From: Glossina fuscipes
Lineage: Eukaryota > Arthropoda > Insecta > Diptera > Glossinidae
DNA: 64,000 bases
Assembly: GCF_014805625.2 (NCBI RefSeq)
Contig: NW_023998417.1
Coordinates: 1,610,316-1,674,315, forward strand
Direction: 5' to 3'
Shown: positions 26,067 through 39,800 of the stretch, piece after piece
How the letters are laid out: the number at the start of each line of letters is the position of its first letter
How positions within the stretch are numbered: the stretch's first letter is position 1
Program-made: the position numbers and the translations under genes
Notes under the pieces: generated by a model
The model's database searches: none
Told to the model about the DNA's origin: nothing
Seen by the model: only the letters and a program-made list of their open reading frames with translations

Positions 26067-29000
26067 TCTTTGTGGTCTCTGAAACTTTCTTCTGGGCGTG
26101 ACATATGTTTTGACAAAATGAATGAACCCCTCATCCTTCCGTGAAGGGTGTAAAAGCGGAAAGAACGAAACATTCCATCAGCCATTTGAAGGAAAGGATA
26201 TCTAAGTGCTATCAAATGAATAGAATTTCTTTCTTTTTCTATTCTGAATATTTGAGGATAAGCAGATGAACAGACGCAAAGACGAATGTAACGACAGACT
26301 ATCTTAGCTCATCATTCGCTCTTGGGTTTTCCATTATTTAGTCTTACTTTTCCTTTTAACGGAACTCCGATACTTTTAACTATTTCGCAATAGTTTGGAA
26401 TTGGTTTTCATTTTAGGTTTTTATAGCTATCAATAATGCAAGATGCAAGATGTGTTCACCAATACAATTTCATTTTGTTACTGGCAAGGAAGCAAATGAA
26501 AAGGAGCAAAAGAGTTTTGCGAATACACGCAAAAGACATATATTGAAGAAATCTAAGAGAGAAAGAGGTAAAGAGCGAAAAGCTCTCATAGGCATAGGAA
26601 AATGTGAGAACATGTTTGTTCTTTCAATCAGGATAAAACAAACGCTTGTCCTTTTTAATAAAATTTTTCCGCGCAAATGAAACTGTTTGTTGTTGCAACA
26701 GACATCAATGATAAATATTCATCATGTCGTTGTTCTTGTACACATGTATTGCTACATGCGATCTTACATTCCGATTTCTCTTCCTCTAATTACTGGTAAA
26801 ATTTTAATATAATCTATAGCATTTATAGCTTATAGCAATTTTGTTGTTGTTGTTTTTTTTTTTTTGCTGTTAGTGGAGTACATAAGAAATAAATAACATG
26901 AAGTTTATTTTTATTTTTATTTTTTTTTTGTTTGTTGGGTAAACTTTTACCATGAGATGAAATGTAAAAACTTATATTCCTCAGCCATTTTGCGTGAGAA
27001 AGTTTTTTAATTTTACCAATTGATATGTTGTGCAAAAAAAAAAAAAAAAAAGAAGCAAACGAACGAAAGCACATCTAGAATATTCAACAGAACTTTTGCA
27101 ACAAAATAGAAAAAAAAAAAAAAACAGAAAACTTTTCATTTCATATATACGGCACGATATGGAACTTGCCAAAGCCTAGAAGCAAAGAAATGAACATAAT
27201 TAACTAAAGTGTTTAGTTTATACATGTAGTTGGATCGCAACTTGCAATTCGTCATGTATATATATATATATATATACGGATGATGTCCGTATACATATGT
27301 ATGTATGTATGTATGTATATATGTACATAATCAATTTGAATTTTACCTTTTTGTGCGACAGTTGATTAGAAACTTACCGGTAAAGTTATGTTTCGTGCCA
27401 AACGTAGACTGTTCAATTCAACCAATTCCAACATAAAACTTTGTGGTAAACCACCATCAAAGCCTTCAATGCAATCAACTTGTAAAGAATCAGCCGATTG
27501 ATTACTTATGGTACAATTTTGCAATGGAAACGGTCGTCCTAATAAAAAGTAATGTTTATATATATAAAAAAAATTTTTTATTTATTTTATTCAATTTTTT
27601 TTTCTCTTTTTTTTTTTATTTCTATTTCTATTTTGAATTTTTTTTTTTTTTTTTTTTTTTTTTTTCTGCAAACATCAAACTCTTAACATAACTGCATTTG
27701 CATTTTGATGCCTTTATATATATAATATATGGTTGAGTAGTACTTACCGGCAGCTACAATTTGAAATATGCAAGGACTCTTTTGCATGCCTATGCTATTG
27801 CGAGCCCAGCATGATATAGTACCATAATCCAAATCAGTGGTTGGAGTATAATTTAGACGTGATAAGCCCGTCTGGAATATATGAGAAAATATTATAAATA
27901 GCAATGATTTTAAATTGAAAAAAAAAAAAAAAAAATGCTTGCATATGATGAATGCTTACATGATAGATGATACCAAATATAATCGAAAAGTAATAAAATT
28001 TTGTACAACTTTTTATGGAATATATTAAATTCATTGGAATGTATGTAACATTCTCAGAGGTTGAAGCGAGGAGCCCACCTTTTACGAATCGATTGAAAAC
28101 AGTTCGAATCGGACTAATTTTTCGATCTTATGCCATACAATAATGCCTTGCTCTGAAGACCCTTTATATGAAAGAATATAAGACGCTATACGAATATGAC
28201 TGTGTTAAGCGAAGTGATACTGGCTGTTTAATAGTCGGCTATAACCAGAAAAAATATTTTCACTTTATTTGTTTTTTTTTGAAAAGTAACTTCCATAACT
28301 TCAGAAGTTATTTAAAAAAAAAAATTTTTTTTTAATTACAAGTCGAGCAAATAAATTGCGTGGTAATACTCTTAGTAGATATTCTTACAAGCGACAAGGA
28401 AAGCATCTTGAAAAGTCGATAAGGGAAGCTATGCTTCTGTTCACGATTTCACTGTACAGACTATTGGAAATATTTTCCATTCATGCATGTGCAAGTCGGA
28501 TGATTTGGCGCAGTGAAGTTTTTTTTTTACTCAAGAAGGAATGGTATTGAAATTGGTACGAATTGGTCCACTTTTTCGACCATTCCCCTTTTGCAATTTT
28601 CAAAGTTTCTTGGCAAAAGTGACTAAGAAGTCGTATATCGATTTTGTAAATTGGTATGAAAACTTTGGAAGGGCGAGGGAAAATTTTGAATCCCCTCTCA
28701 TAAATACTTTTCAATGCTTCATGATGAAAATTATATCACAATAGTAATTTAAAATAAAAAATTTGGACCATCTCGGCCTATTTTTTTCTCCTTGAAGAAA
28801 AGTCTAAGTTTTAATATGCGGTGATGAACATTGACTCATAATAGAAATTTCATACAAAAATAAGAATGGCAATGTGCCAATGTGGTGTAGGGTAATTAAT
28901 CATCGGCCTTGCTCGATTATAATGTTCTTGCTTGTTGTTATGGGTATCAAACAAACGTCCTTAGAGAATAGTATGCGACAGGCTAAGAGTGTTAATTATG

Positions 29001-32000
29001 TAAATAAATGCGGGTGGCAACGTGATTTCGTGAAATAATCTTTTCATCAATTAAGTATCAAATAACATGGGATTGTGGAGTAGAACGAGTTGTACAAACT
29101 TAACGGAGAAGAAATCTTTGAACATAATAATAAAACGGTCACAGAAATCCACCGAATGAGATTTTTAGAAAGTAGTTGAAGTAAATGTAAATAATTAACT
29201 AAAAAAAAAACATTCTTTTAAGAAAACTTTTCTTGAAATCAATTAAAAGTTGAAAAATAAATTTTGTTCCAGTGACTGTTGCGTGGCTGTAGAAGAAACC
29301 TTAAAGTGTTTAGAAAAAAAAGTGAATTTCTTACACACGAATATATTAAGCTCCCCAAGCTTTAATAAATAATCACATAACTAGGCATTCTTCTGCTGTT
29401 AACCAAGAAAAGTCTTGGAGAGATTTCAAATGTTCTTCCCATTTCTGTGAATGCAATGCTTTAACACGCTTTCCATGTTTCACTTCCATCAAACTCTTAT
29501 TACGACAATTTTCCCATTCTTATAACCTATATAATTTCTCGCTAAGCTTATTATGTTTATTTCCCGAGTAAAAAGAATTACAAAACAAAACAAAACAACA
29601 ATGAGTACAAGGATAAAAAGGTATGTAGTAAATAAGATAACGAATACAAAGTGATTGACAATTTTAATTACTCTGTGACTTATTTGTAAATGAGTATTTC
29701 CTTTAGAGGATCGTATGTATGTATATAAATGACATCGATACGTTTTTCTACTACAAGTTGGCAGGAATGCACTAAGCTATCGCTTTCCAAGTCGCTAGTC
29801 TTAGATAGTTCGTTTAAGAGATGAATATAACTTTTAGATTATCGTAAGCATCTCTCTCTAATGCGTAGCTAATACGATATAAAGATATAATGAGAAAAAA
29901 AAAGAATATTTCCCTTACCACAAGAATATATTAAGTTTGCTGGGGTGTATGTAGCAACCGGGAAGAATCCATAAGGGATCTATCTTTTATTATACTGGAA
30001 ATGATTTTGAATCATTTTCTGAATACATCTAAGTTTGTCTGTCCGTCTGTCCATGTATTCTTTTGTTTGAACTAGAGCTAGTTGTTGGATTATCTTGGCG
30101 AAATTTTGGCAGACTGACGTATTTTGTCCCAACGACAAACTTTATTAAGAAATATTCGGATCGGACAACTTTTTCAATTAATCCCCATAAGTCTTCTTAT
30201 TTCAGACAGTCGTTATACAAAAGAATGTTGAAATGATCAGACTTTCGCGGTAAAAATTTGGATCAGATTAAGCAAATTTTTTGAACCCCCCGCCATATAA
30301 ATTATATTGTTCAATGTTTTTTGCTGGAAATCAGTCTGTAATAGAAATTTGACCAAGAAATTAATCTCACCGAATTTGGGTACCATGTGAGTAAATTTTT
30401 TGGACATCATCGCATACAAGGATTGTCATGTGCCCAAAAATCGACTCTTTAATATCTTATGATGAGAATCAGCTCGCAATACCAGCATGGCATAAAAATG
30501 AACTGTAGAGAATTTAGATCACATAGGCCTTGCCATCTATGGGGAGAGGCTCTCATAAATTGCAAGCCGCTATATGAGAGCAAAATCCAATTTGTAACTT
30601 TTTATGACGCAAATAGATGACAACTAATAAAATCGCCGGTGTTGACGTTTTGCGCGACCTCTAATACGGAGGTCAACATAAACAAAATAGTGTATAATTT
30701 TTGTTGCCTTATCATAAAAATGAACAAATGACTGCATTAAGTGAAGTATGTGATGACCAGTCTTGCCTTGTTTTTACTTGTTATTATTATACAATTTATT
30801 TAGACCAAAAAAAAAAAAAAAAAAACTGGTTGCTATGGCATACTAAAAAATGGGCTAAACATTGAGCAATTAAGACCATCGACTCTTTTAACCACCCGAG
30901 CCTAAGAAAGAAAACCATTAAGTATTTTGATGTGCTCATGGTTCGCATTCCTAGCACCCTGTATTCTCTTTATCCCTATACTAAGATTGCCATTTACTCT
31001 TAACATAGTGGTAGCCTCGATTATTATAGAAATGCAATAAGTAAAAAATGTACAACAAAAGCAAAGATTTTGGACAGAGATTGATGTGTTTGGTCTAATG
31101 TTAAGCGCGCAAGTTGGCTGCGTGAAAACTCAGCGATCAAACACAATCCATTTGGTTGAAAACATACACGTGGCATAGGTGTTGCAAAATGCAAAGTTTT
31201 TTTTTTTTTTTTTTTCTTTCTGTTGACGATGGAAAAAGTTTCAATTAATTTTGAATTTTCATTTCATTTAAATTTATGTGCATTTAATTATTACGTAATT
31301 TATTTTCCTCCTGTAATTAATTAAATTCCAATTAAAATAAAATAAAAAAAAAAGAAGAGCAACGAGAAAGAAAACCCAATAAAATACATTTATAAAAATA
31401 AAAAATAAAAAGAACAGCAAGAAAGAAAATCCCATCAATATTTGTTTTTTTTTTTTCACAAACGTCGTATTTTACATTTACAAGTTGAACGCAGAAATAA
31501 ATAAAATTACATGGACGAGAAAGAAAGAAACAGCATTTGTCGTTTGCTTGTATATGTGAGCATTATAATGATACTTAGTGAAAACTGTATTTTCCTAATT
31601 AAATTTACTCATTAATCTCCTAGCGTCAGATGACCTGAGGATTTCCACTACGCTAAACAAGCTACTGAGTATACATGCAGATATATATATATATAAGTTT
31701 GTGTGTGCTTATATATATATATATGTATAGTAAAAAAATGCAAATGATCAAATAAATATCTTTTATTCACACAACGTGATAGGTAAACAACCTTAATACT
31801 CTTGCCGTTGAACACAGCATTTCCGTTTCCTGTTTGAATGATTTCACTATTTAGCTTTTCATTTTCTTTCTTATTTCTTTTGTATTTATTTTCCTTTGTC
31901 TCATTTTTCTTAAACTTTTCCATTACTGCCGGAGAATGTGGTAGTAATATGAGACACTTAGATATAAACCATGTCGGTCCCTCTTCGTTGGTAATTGAAT

Positions 32001-33941
32001 TGAAATTGTTCAGGTAAAATGCGGGAAATTTTCCTTAGATTTCTCTCAAAGTTTTATGAGTAAACTGATGAATAATTTTGACAAGAAATAAAAATCATCA
32101 GAGAATCATTGCTCTAAGCGGTCATATGACTTGTAAGTGATTGCAAATAAAAGGACGCTTTATAACTAAAATAGGTTCGCTTCAAAGAAATGCAAGTGCA
32201 ATTTTTTATATAATATGCTGTAAGATAATTCAGAATGAAACCTATTGATATTAAGAGTCATTCGATCCTCATTGAATGAAAATAGAATATATATTGTGAT
32301 CTTTAGTTGATGATATGAAATTCGTTGTAACGTGACTATGATGGCTATTACTGGCTTTCTTTATAAATGTCTCTCTCTCTTTCTCTCTTTCTCTCTCACT
32401 CTCTCACTCTCTCTCCTCCTCTTTATCTCTTTTTCTCTAGATTTTTTACTTAGGAAAAGTAACCAATGTTCTTGATGAGCGGAAGGAATGGAAACAGTAT
32501 AAAACAAGGTATAAGTGACACGCAATTTATTCGTTAAAGAAAACTTTATACTCTTTGATAAGCAGCAACCATGTAAAAACAAAAACAAGGCACAAAATAA
32601 TTAAATTAATGCACGTGATTGTGATAAACGGGATGCGTGAGTAGTTCTTGTGTAACTTTCTCACTTTTTTTTCCTTTAATTCACTAGATCATCTGGGAGC
32701 TTAAAATGATCCGCTGTATAAAAGTTAATTAAAGAATAATTCACAAAATTGGATTGTGATAAATTTGTGAAAGAAAATTGCCAAGAAACTATTGAGCCTT
32801 TGATCAGTGTATCAGTCAACCAACGGATATGTTGAAGAAAAATTCTTAAATACAGACATAGTCTTTGTTAAGATATGTAAATATGAAACCGGAATTTGTA
32901 CAAAGGAAAGAGACCTTTCTACATTTATCACTAATGCAAATCTCGCTGGATTTAAGCACGCAATGACCTTAAAGGTCTTCCCCTCTTGACGCAAATCATT
33001 CGTCAAGACATTTGTTTCACATCTTCTTACGAAGCAAAGCAAGCGATAAGCAAGCCTCGTGATTATGTCGCATGGACTGGCTCTCTCTCAGCACGTGTGC
33101 ACGTTGCTTGCTTGCGTCAACGTTGAACATTATTCGACTATTGAATGCAAGTGTAATGATAAGACTACGCAGGGTTAAAGTTAAGCGTAAGCAGTGGCAA
33201 AGCCCTAAAGAAGTTTTATGCACGAACGTTAAAGTGAATTTTTGGATGGTCATGAATCGTCAATTGAAAGCTTTGTCTTTATAGACAGAATTTTTAATAC
33301 CTGACCACACTTATTGACTATGACAGATTTAAGAGGGGAAAGGGTAAAAAAGTTCAAGCACATTCTACATTTTGTTAACGAAGACAATTACGATGTAACA
33401 ATGTTGTTGTTTTCCGACTTTGGTTTACTTAATATTTTATATAAAATTTTATGCGTTGCATATTTTTTGGTGTTACAAAGCTTATATTAAGTTTTATGCA
33501 TCGACATAAGGAAGAGTTTGTGGGAAACATAGAAAAACATTGTTTTGTTTAAAGTATATATCTGGCATGTATGACTAGGTATATAAACTTACTTCACTTG
33601 AATGTAGTCGTGCTGGCAATTCGGTTTGTTCGCCGGATGAATTAAATGTCCAATGAAATGTATCCGCAGGCGGTGATGCATCTACTTCACATTTTAACGT
33701 TAAAGTTTCATGCTTCAAGGCACCCAACAGTTCGTCGTGGTCTATGGCACAGATGGGCGCATCTGAAATGGCAACAAAAACACATATATACATCCATAAT
33801 GTAAATATATATATATATATATATATACAATATATATATATACAATATATATATATATATATAGATATATACATTTATATATAAATATGTATATACATTA
33901 GTTATCCTAAACAATTTTATAAAAATTGTGTTTGGATTCAG

Positions 33942-33999
<58 letters not shown>

Positions 34000-36642
34000 G
34001 TATATACACATAATGGGTTAAAGGAAATAAAACAAGAAATCATTGAATAAAGTGGCGTTGAGCTCATGGAGAATAAAGAACTAAACATAAATTTTATTTT
34101 TACTGTTATAAATTTTAATGTATTTCTTCTTGTTAATTTTTTTCTTTTTTTTTTATGTTTTTATTTTCTCTTTCTTATATTTGCTGTTGTCTGCTTGTTT
34201 GCGTTGTGTTTGCACAGTTTCATCCGGTTCAGGATTTTCGTTCTCTCTTTATTTTTTATTATTCCTGTGTAATTAGTCCTAAGAATGATACTGAATTAAG
34301 TCTAGTTTAGTGAATAAAAAAAAAAAAAATTAAAAAAAAATATAAAAAATCGATAACAAAACAAAGAAAATTAAAAAAAAGAAACAGCAAACATTATTCA
34401 TTTGAATCTCTTTGCTATTTTTATTTAGTCTTTACCGCAGCTGACTCTCCAAACTTAGATTTTGCGGACACCCTACTTACGAAAAAAAGTTGGAAGATAA
34501 CGTAAAAATACTCTATTAGCTTAAGCCGAGGGTCGACTTAGACTTTAGTTCTCTAAGCGCAATATTATGACTTATATGGCGATCTAGCGTCCTTCGCATG
34601 CATATAGAGGAAGGTACCGCCCACGTCAGATCAGAAAGTCATTGCAGCCAATTCGGCTTAACGCGGCGTGAGTTAATAACGAAGAATGCAAGCAACATAC
34701 CTCTGAGTTCGTGTTCAGTTCGCTTTATGGAGAGGTTTGGAAGGGGGCTGGGGGTGGAAGGGGACGTTTGTCCATTGGTTTACCTCTCATGTTTAAGTAG
34801 ATACGTAAATTTCGTTAGCCTCGAACCTATTGTTCAGCCAATCTAAAGCTAATTCTTTACTCCCCTCACTTATATTTCATTTTTCTGCATGCACACGCGA
34901 GCAGATTGGCCTGACGACAAAACTTTTTCATGTTATTACAGAAATTACTGAAAAGTTGTTTGATTAAGGAAGGATACAAAGATTATGGGATCTGGCAAGT
35001 AGGCTACGGTTTTCGAAAGCGAGCAAAAAGCGAACGAAGTTTGCTCAGACGGCTAAGAAGTTTGGCAGGAATTGTTTATAAGATATTGATCGCCTGAAAA
35101 CTAAACCCTAAGACTAAAGTCTTAAAGTATTAGCATCTTGGGCTATCGGCTTTGTTGACATCTCTATTGTACTTGAGATTTTTAACTGCACAGTCATTGA
35201 GTTATTAGTGTTTGAAATTTCATTTAAATGAATTGGGGTGATTTCCACCGAGAGTTTCGCACTCATTTTGCGCATCGTGGTTGAATATCGGCGCTCATTG
35301 TCATCCATTATGACCCAGCATTGTTTTCTAACGAATAACATGGGAAAAGCAATGCTGATCGCTCGTTGTTGTAGTTTTTTTTTTTTTGTTCAATACTCGA
35401 AGATCTATGTTTTTTATACCTCACTGTATTGAAGGCATTCTTTTGTCACACTGTTATTTAAGGCACATCCGCCTAAGTGCCCGAACAGGCTAAAAATATC
35501 GACTAATAAGTTGAATGATCTTGGGATCAAATCTCAAGTACGGTAGATTTTTCAATGAAGTCGATAGCCCGAGATGCTAGTGTTTTAAGAGTTTTTAGTG
35601 TTAGAATTTATTTCTCTAACTAAACTTATCATAATACTAATCCAAACATTTAACACGATATACATATCAATATGTATTGCCCCATATACCTTTGAAGAGA
35701 ATAGTCGAGTAATTTTATCAAGTATTCGGTGGCGAAAATGAGAAGAATTTTTTATAAAGCTTATTTTTGCAATTTTTTGAAATGTAAACTATAATATCGG
35801 ACGCAAGTAGAGTGAGAAAGAGAACATTTTTCTTAAACAATAGAAGAAATAAGTTGTATTTTAACAGAAGTCTTGCATAAATAATATCTTGAATTGTCAT
35901 TGAAAGATTACCTCATAGATTACAGTAGATAATAACATAAAAATACAGAGTCGTACGTCAACACTTACTAAGATGAAATCTAGTATATCTAAAAGTGAGA
36001 TATAAACCGCGCGAATATGAGCACAGTAAAAACCACATGTAAGAAACGTGGTTTAAAAATCAGTGCAAAAATATATATAGCGTCAGCCGTGATATGATTC
36101 TAAAAACTAACGCATAAATGTATCGATGTTTAATTGAATGTGATTTAAAGTAAAGTAATCTTCATGTCATTCAATCTCTGTTAAAATTGTAATTGAAGTT
36201 GATGCGGTCTCAAAACTGTTTAGCTACAAAACAAGTCAGACACAACAAAGAAGAAGAATTGTTTTATGCTTTTTACTTTATTTACTTTTTCTTTTACCAA
36301 TCTTAACATAAATAACAGATATTTTAATTGTGTCTGACGCATTACTTTTCATTTATCAAAGAGTGTCTTTTTGTTCATTATTTCTTCTTTTAGTTTTCTC
36401 TATCTCTCTCTCTCTCTCTCTCTCCCTCTTTGTTTCTCTGATTATTTCAATTCAGTTGTTCTTTTTTTACTAATGCCTTTATGTTAAAGCATAATACAAG
36501 CTCTTGTACATTATATACGAGATATATATATGCGTTTTGTGTATGCGGTGAGTAGGTGGATATGTTATATATAAACGTAAAACAAAAGAATCGAACCATA
36601 CGTATAATTCAAGGCACTTATCCTTTTATAAGCTTATCTTTT

Positions 36643-36732
<90 letters not shown>

Positions 36733-36803
36733 CATATCTATATCATATATCATGTTTCGTTTCAATCTCAGTGTATGTATGTATGTATGTATGTATGTAT
36801 GTA

Positions 36804-36840
<37 letters not shown>

Positions 36841-39800
36841 TTATGAAAATAATGTATGAATTTTCATTTTGCCCTACTTTCTTTTTTTTTATTTCCTTAT
36901 TTGAATTTCTTTTCACAAATATTAGGCAATGCTCTCGCCTGATAGGTGCGAGTAAGTGTTTGCCTATAAGTTTCGAAGGAGACTCTTTGTTATTAAACAA
37001 AGAACTTTTTCATTTACTTTATACCATCCTTACCGTAAAAGCAGTTTAATAAAACCCAAGGAAAAAGAAAAAAAAAATATTTCTCTTTTAAAAAAAAAGT
37101 CAATGGAAAACTTCATTTATTTACAAGTTTCAGAACAATAATCTTTTGTTTTCAACCGATCATCTCTAAGCGGATTTAAGTTTTAATTAATTACATTTTT
37201 TTTTTTTTTTGATTTTCTTTGAATTTGTAATTGGCAAAAACAATTATGCAAACATACGCACACACACCTAAGAGAAATATGGATTTTATTGAGAAAATAT
37301 ACGCTATCAGTAGATAGTCAGTGGAAAAGTTTGCAAGAAAGATATGCGAAAATTAGTTTTGTAAGATTTAACTTATCCTCTTCCGGATAACATTTCGGAG
37401 TACAGTTGTGAATACGTTGTCTACTATTGAACTTTCAAAAAAAAAATGCAAAAATATTCGTCCGCTAATATATTCTTCATCAGAGAGAGGGAGAGAGAAA
37501 GAGAGAGAGCAAGAATGCTTTACGATATTTTGAGCAATAGAAGACGGCTTCGATTTAATAACGAGCTGGGAACTAAGCAATGCCTTGTCATATCTAACAG
37601 AATAAAAGTTAATTCCTGCTAAAAGAAATCAGAAAATGTAAGATCTGGGTAGCGTCAACACTTAAGTCTATCTAAGCTAATCAGGTGTTGAAAATTCTAC
37701 AAATTTCGATTGATTACGTATTTATTTTTACATTTTTAGTGAGAACGGCAATCGAGTCTATTCGCGTATTTCACCGACGTTCTATCTAGGTGCACAGTAT
37801 GTGAACGAATCTAAAACGAAGTTTTTTAATCTCTTTACTCTTCTACTTCACTTTTACTTAAAGCAAGATAAACTACGGAAAAATAAAGATTTCTTTAAGT
37901 TACGTAAACCAGATTTCGTAGATTTTTATATTGCAATTAAAAACACATTGCAGCCAGCCACATGCTCGAAAGAAGGAAACAAGAACAAAAAGTGTAATAT
38001 TGTAAGCATATGTCACATTTTAATGATTTAAGTTAGAGTTAATAACGTACATCGCTGCTACTATTACGGCGATCATGTTTCATACATTCATCCCCTTTTA
38101 TGTGCACTAACAAGAACATTAATCATAAAAATTAGGTGACATTGTCGTTTAAGTTGTGCTAGATGAGAGTTCAAACACAATATGACAAACCAAAAAAAAA
38201 AATAAAACCATTCGACTACAAGTAAAATTTTTATCAGAATTAACTTTGCTTAAGCAGTATCCTGCAAGCAAAAGTTTATTTAGTAATGTGCAGTCGAAGG
38301 CTGAGACTTTTGCTTTTTTTTCCCTAGATTTTCATTCTATACCTCTGCAACATGCATGATACATTCATGCAATTGTCAATCTAACATTTGTTAAATCATC
38401 GTATCTTTATATGTATTATGTATGATACAAAAATTACTTTAAACTTAACATTTCTATCGTGTTAATGGCGTATATTGAGAGATAAGAAGGATCAGCAAAT
38501 ACTTACAACGTATACGCAATGTCACCGGATTACTGGAACCTTTGCCTTCGGAGTTTACAGCCAGACAGTTGTAATCACCGGCAGATGCACGTGAAACGCT
38601 TTGTAAGACAAGTGATTGATCTGATAGTATGACACCAGCTGATATATTGTGATGTAATTCTTTGCCCTAAAAAGAAAAATAAAAAGAACCAACAAAACCA
38701 ATAAGAATAAAGAAATAAAACCAAATTTATATATCTTATGCAATTGATGAGCTGGATGAGCTGGATGAGTTTAAGGATATTCGGTGTAAATGCTTTTTAT
38801 CCTTAAATCCTTAAATCCAAATAATCTTTAAAGTTTACCTTGGGTTTTTTTTTCACTCTACATTAAAGCAAACAAATTCATTCTCTATTGCTTTTGATTC
38901 GATTAAAAATTTCGCATATCTATGTTTAAGACGGAAGGACAAAAACAAAAAAAAAAAAAAAACACTTAATAGAAATGAATTTTAAAAATATTTACTTTTC
39001 TTGGGTGTAGAGAGGAGATAAACCTGAGCGTTTCATTCATCGCTTATCTAGTTTGATGGTCGTGAATATAAATATATTATATATATATATATAAAATAAA
39101 AGTAATCCGGTTATTAAAAATCAAATCATGTTCACTTTATAACTTCCTTTAGTTGAAAGAGGAAAAAATTCGTAATTTTTTTTCTCGTTTTTTATTTCTA
39201 AGTAATCAACCTTTTATTATCGTGCACTTAGATAGTGCATTCGACGAAGATTTATCACCTAACGGATAATATATTTAGCCGATATCATCAAACACACAAA
39301 TCTTAGTATCCTTGTCAGCTGTGGTGCAATCAACAGAAGACATTAAGAATTTATATACACACGTTCGTATTAACAACACACAAACGCATAAGAAGAGCAT
39401 TTTATACGTATATCCTGAGCATTGTTTTACTATTTTTCATCGTTCACTTGAAAATTTGATTTCATTACATATGTTACATTGGCGGAAAAGTTCTATTCCG
39501 GGACCGACAAGATTTAGCAACTGTCAAGGACACAACATTGTATCTTTGTCCCATCAGATAAAGTTGAAGCGATTTAAATAGATAATCACCCGATAAGGCT
39601 ATGTCACATGAATATGGCTCGTGACTACGAACTTCCCATTCACTAATGTAATTTTGCTTTAGCTTGATGGAACAGAGTTCGCTTTCTGTTCGCTAATACT
39701 GACCACTTTTGCTTGATAGCTGTGTTCAATTTATTCAGCTCATTGCCTTAGGTGGTTTGCCCCTGTTTACGTGGTTCGCTTCCATCTCACCAGGGGTGTC

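Larger units (their letters stand above)
22037..27377 (-). other. Intron V9/V10 (5341 bp), splitting the FN3 domain
   Basis: Phase 0. Holds repeats A1 and B3, (AT)n runs near 24142-24165, 26033-26065 and 27257-27276, a (TATG)n run at about 27298-27318 and poly-A/T tracts. An 85-codon frame at 22482-22739 has mixed composition but no recognisable motif. Confidence 0.8.
27872..33592 (-). other. Intron V7/V8 (5721 bp)
   Basis: Phase 0. Holds repeats A2 and A3, a CT-rich stretch at 32370-32440, AT runs near 31682 and a less AT-rich patch at about 32930-33290. Nothing coding is supported. Confidence 0.8.
33763..38506 (-). other. Intron V6/V7 (4744 bp)
   Basis: Phase 1. Dense (AT)n runs at 33808-34010, SINE copies 2 and 3, a (CT)n run at 36402-36424 and the composite microsatellite at 36648-36836. 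A less AT-rich patch lies at 34590-34850. Confidence 0.8.

Noticed and set aside
33708..34088. 126-codon minus-strand frame overlapping exon V7
   Set aside because: Wrong frame over the exon and AT-repeat translation elsewhere; the V7 frame is fixed by Ig motifs and splice phase.
36556..36846. 96-codon frame with Tyr-Val-Cys-Met repeats
   Set aside because: Direct translation of the compound microsatellite.
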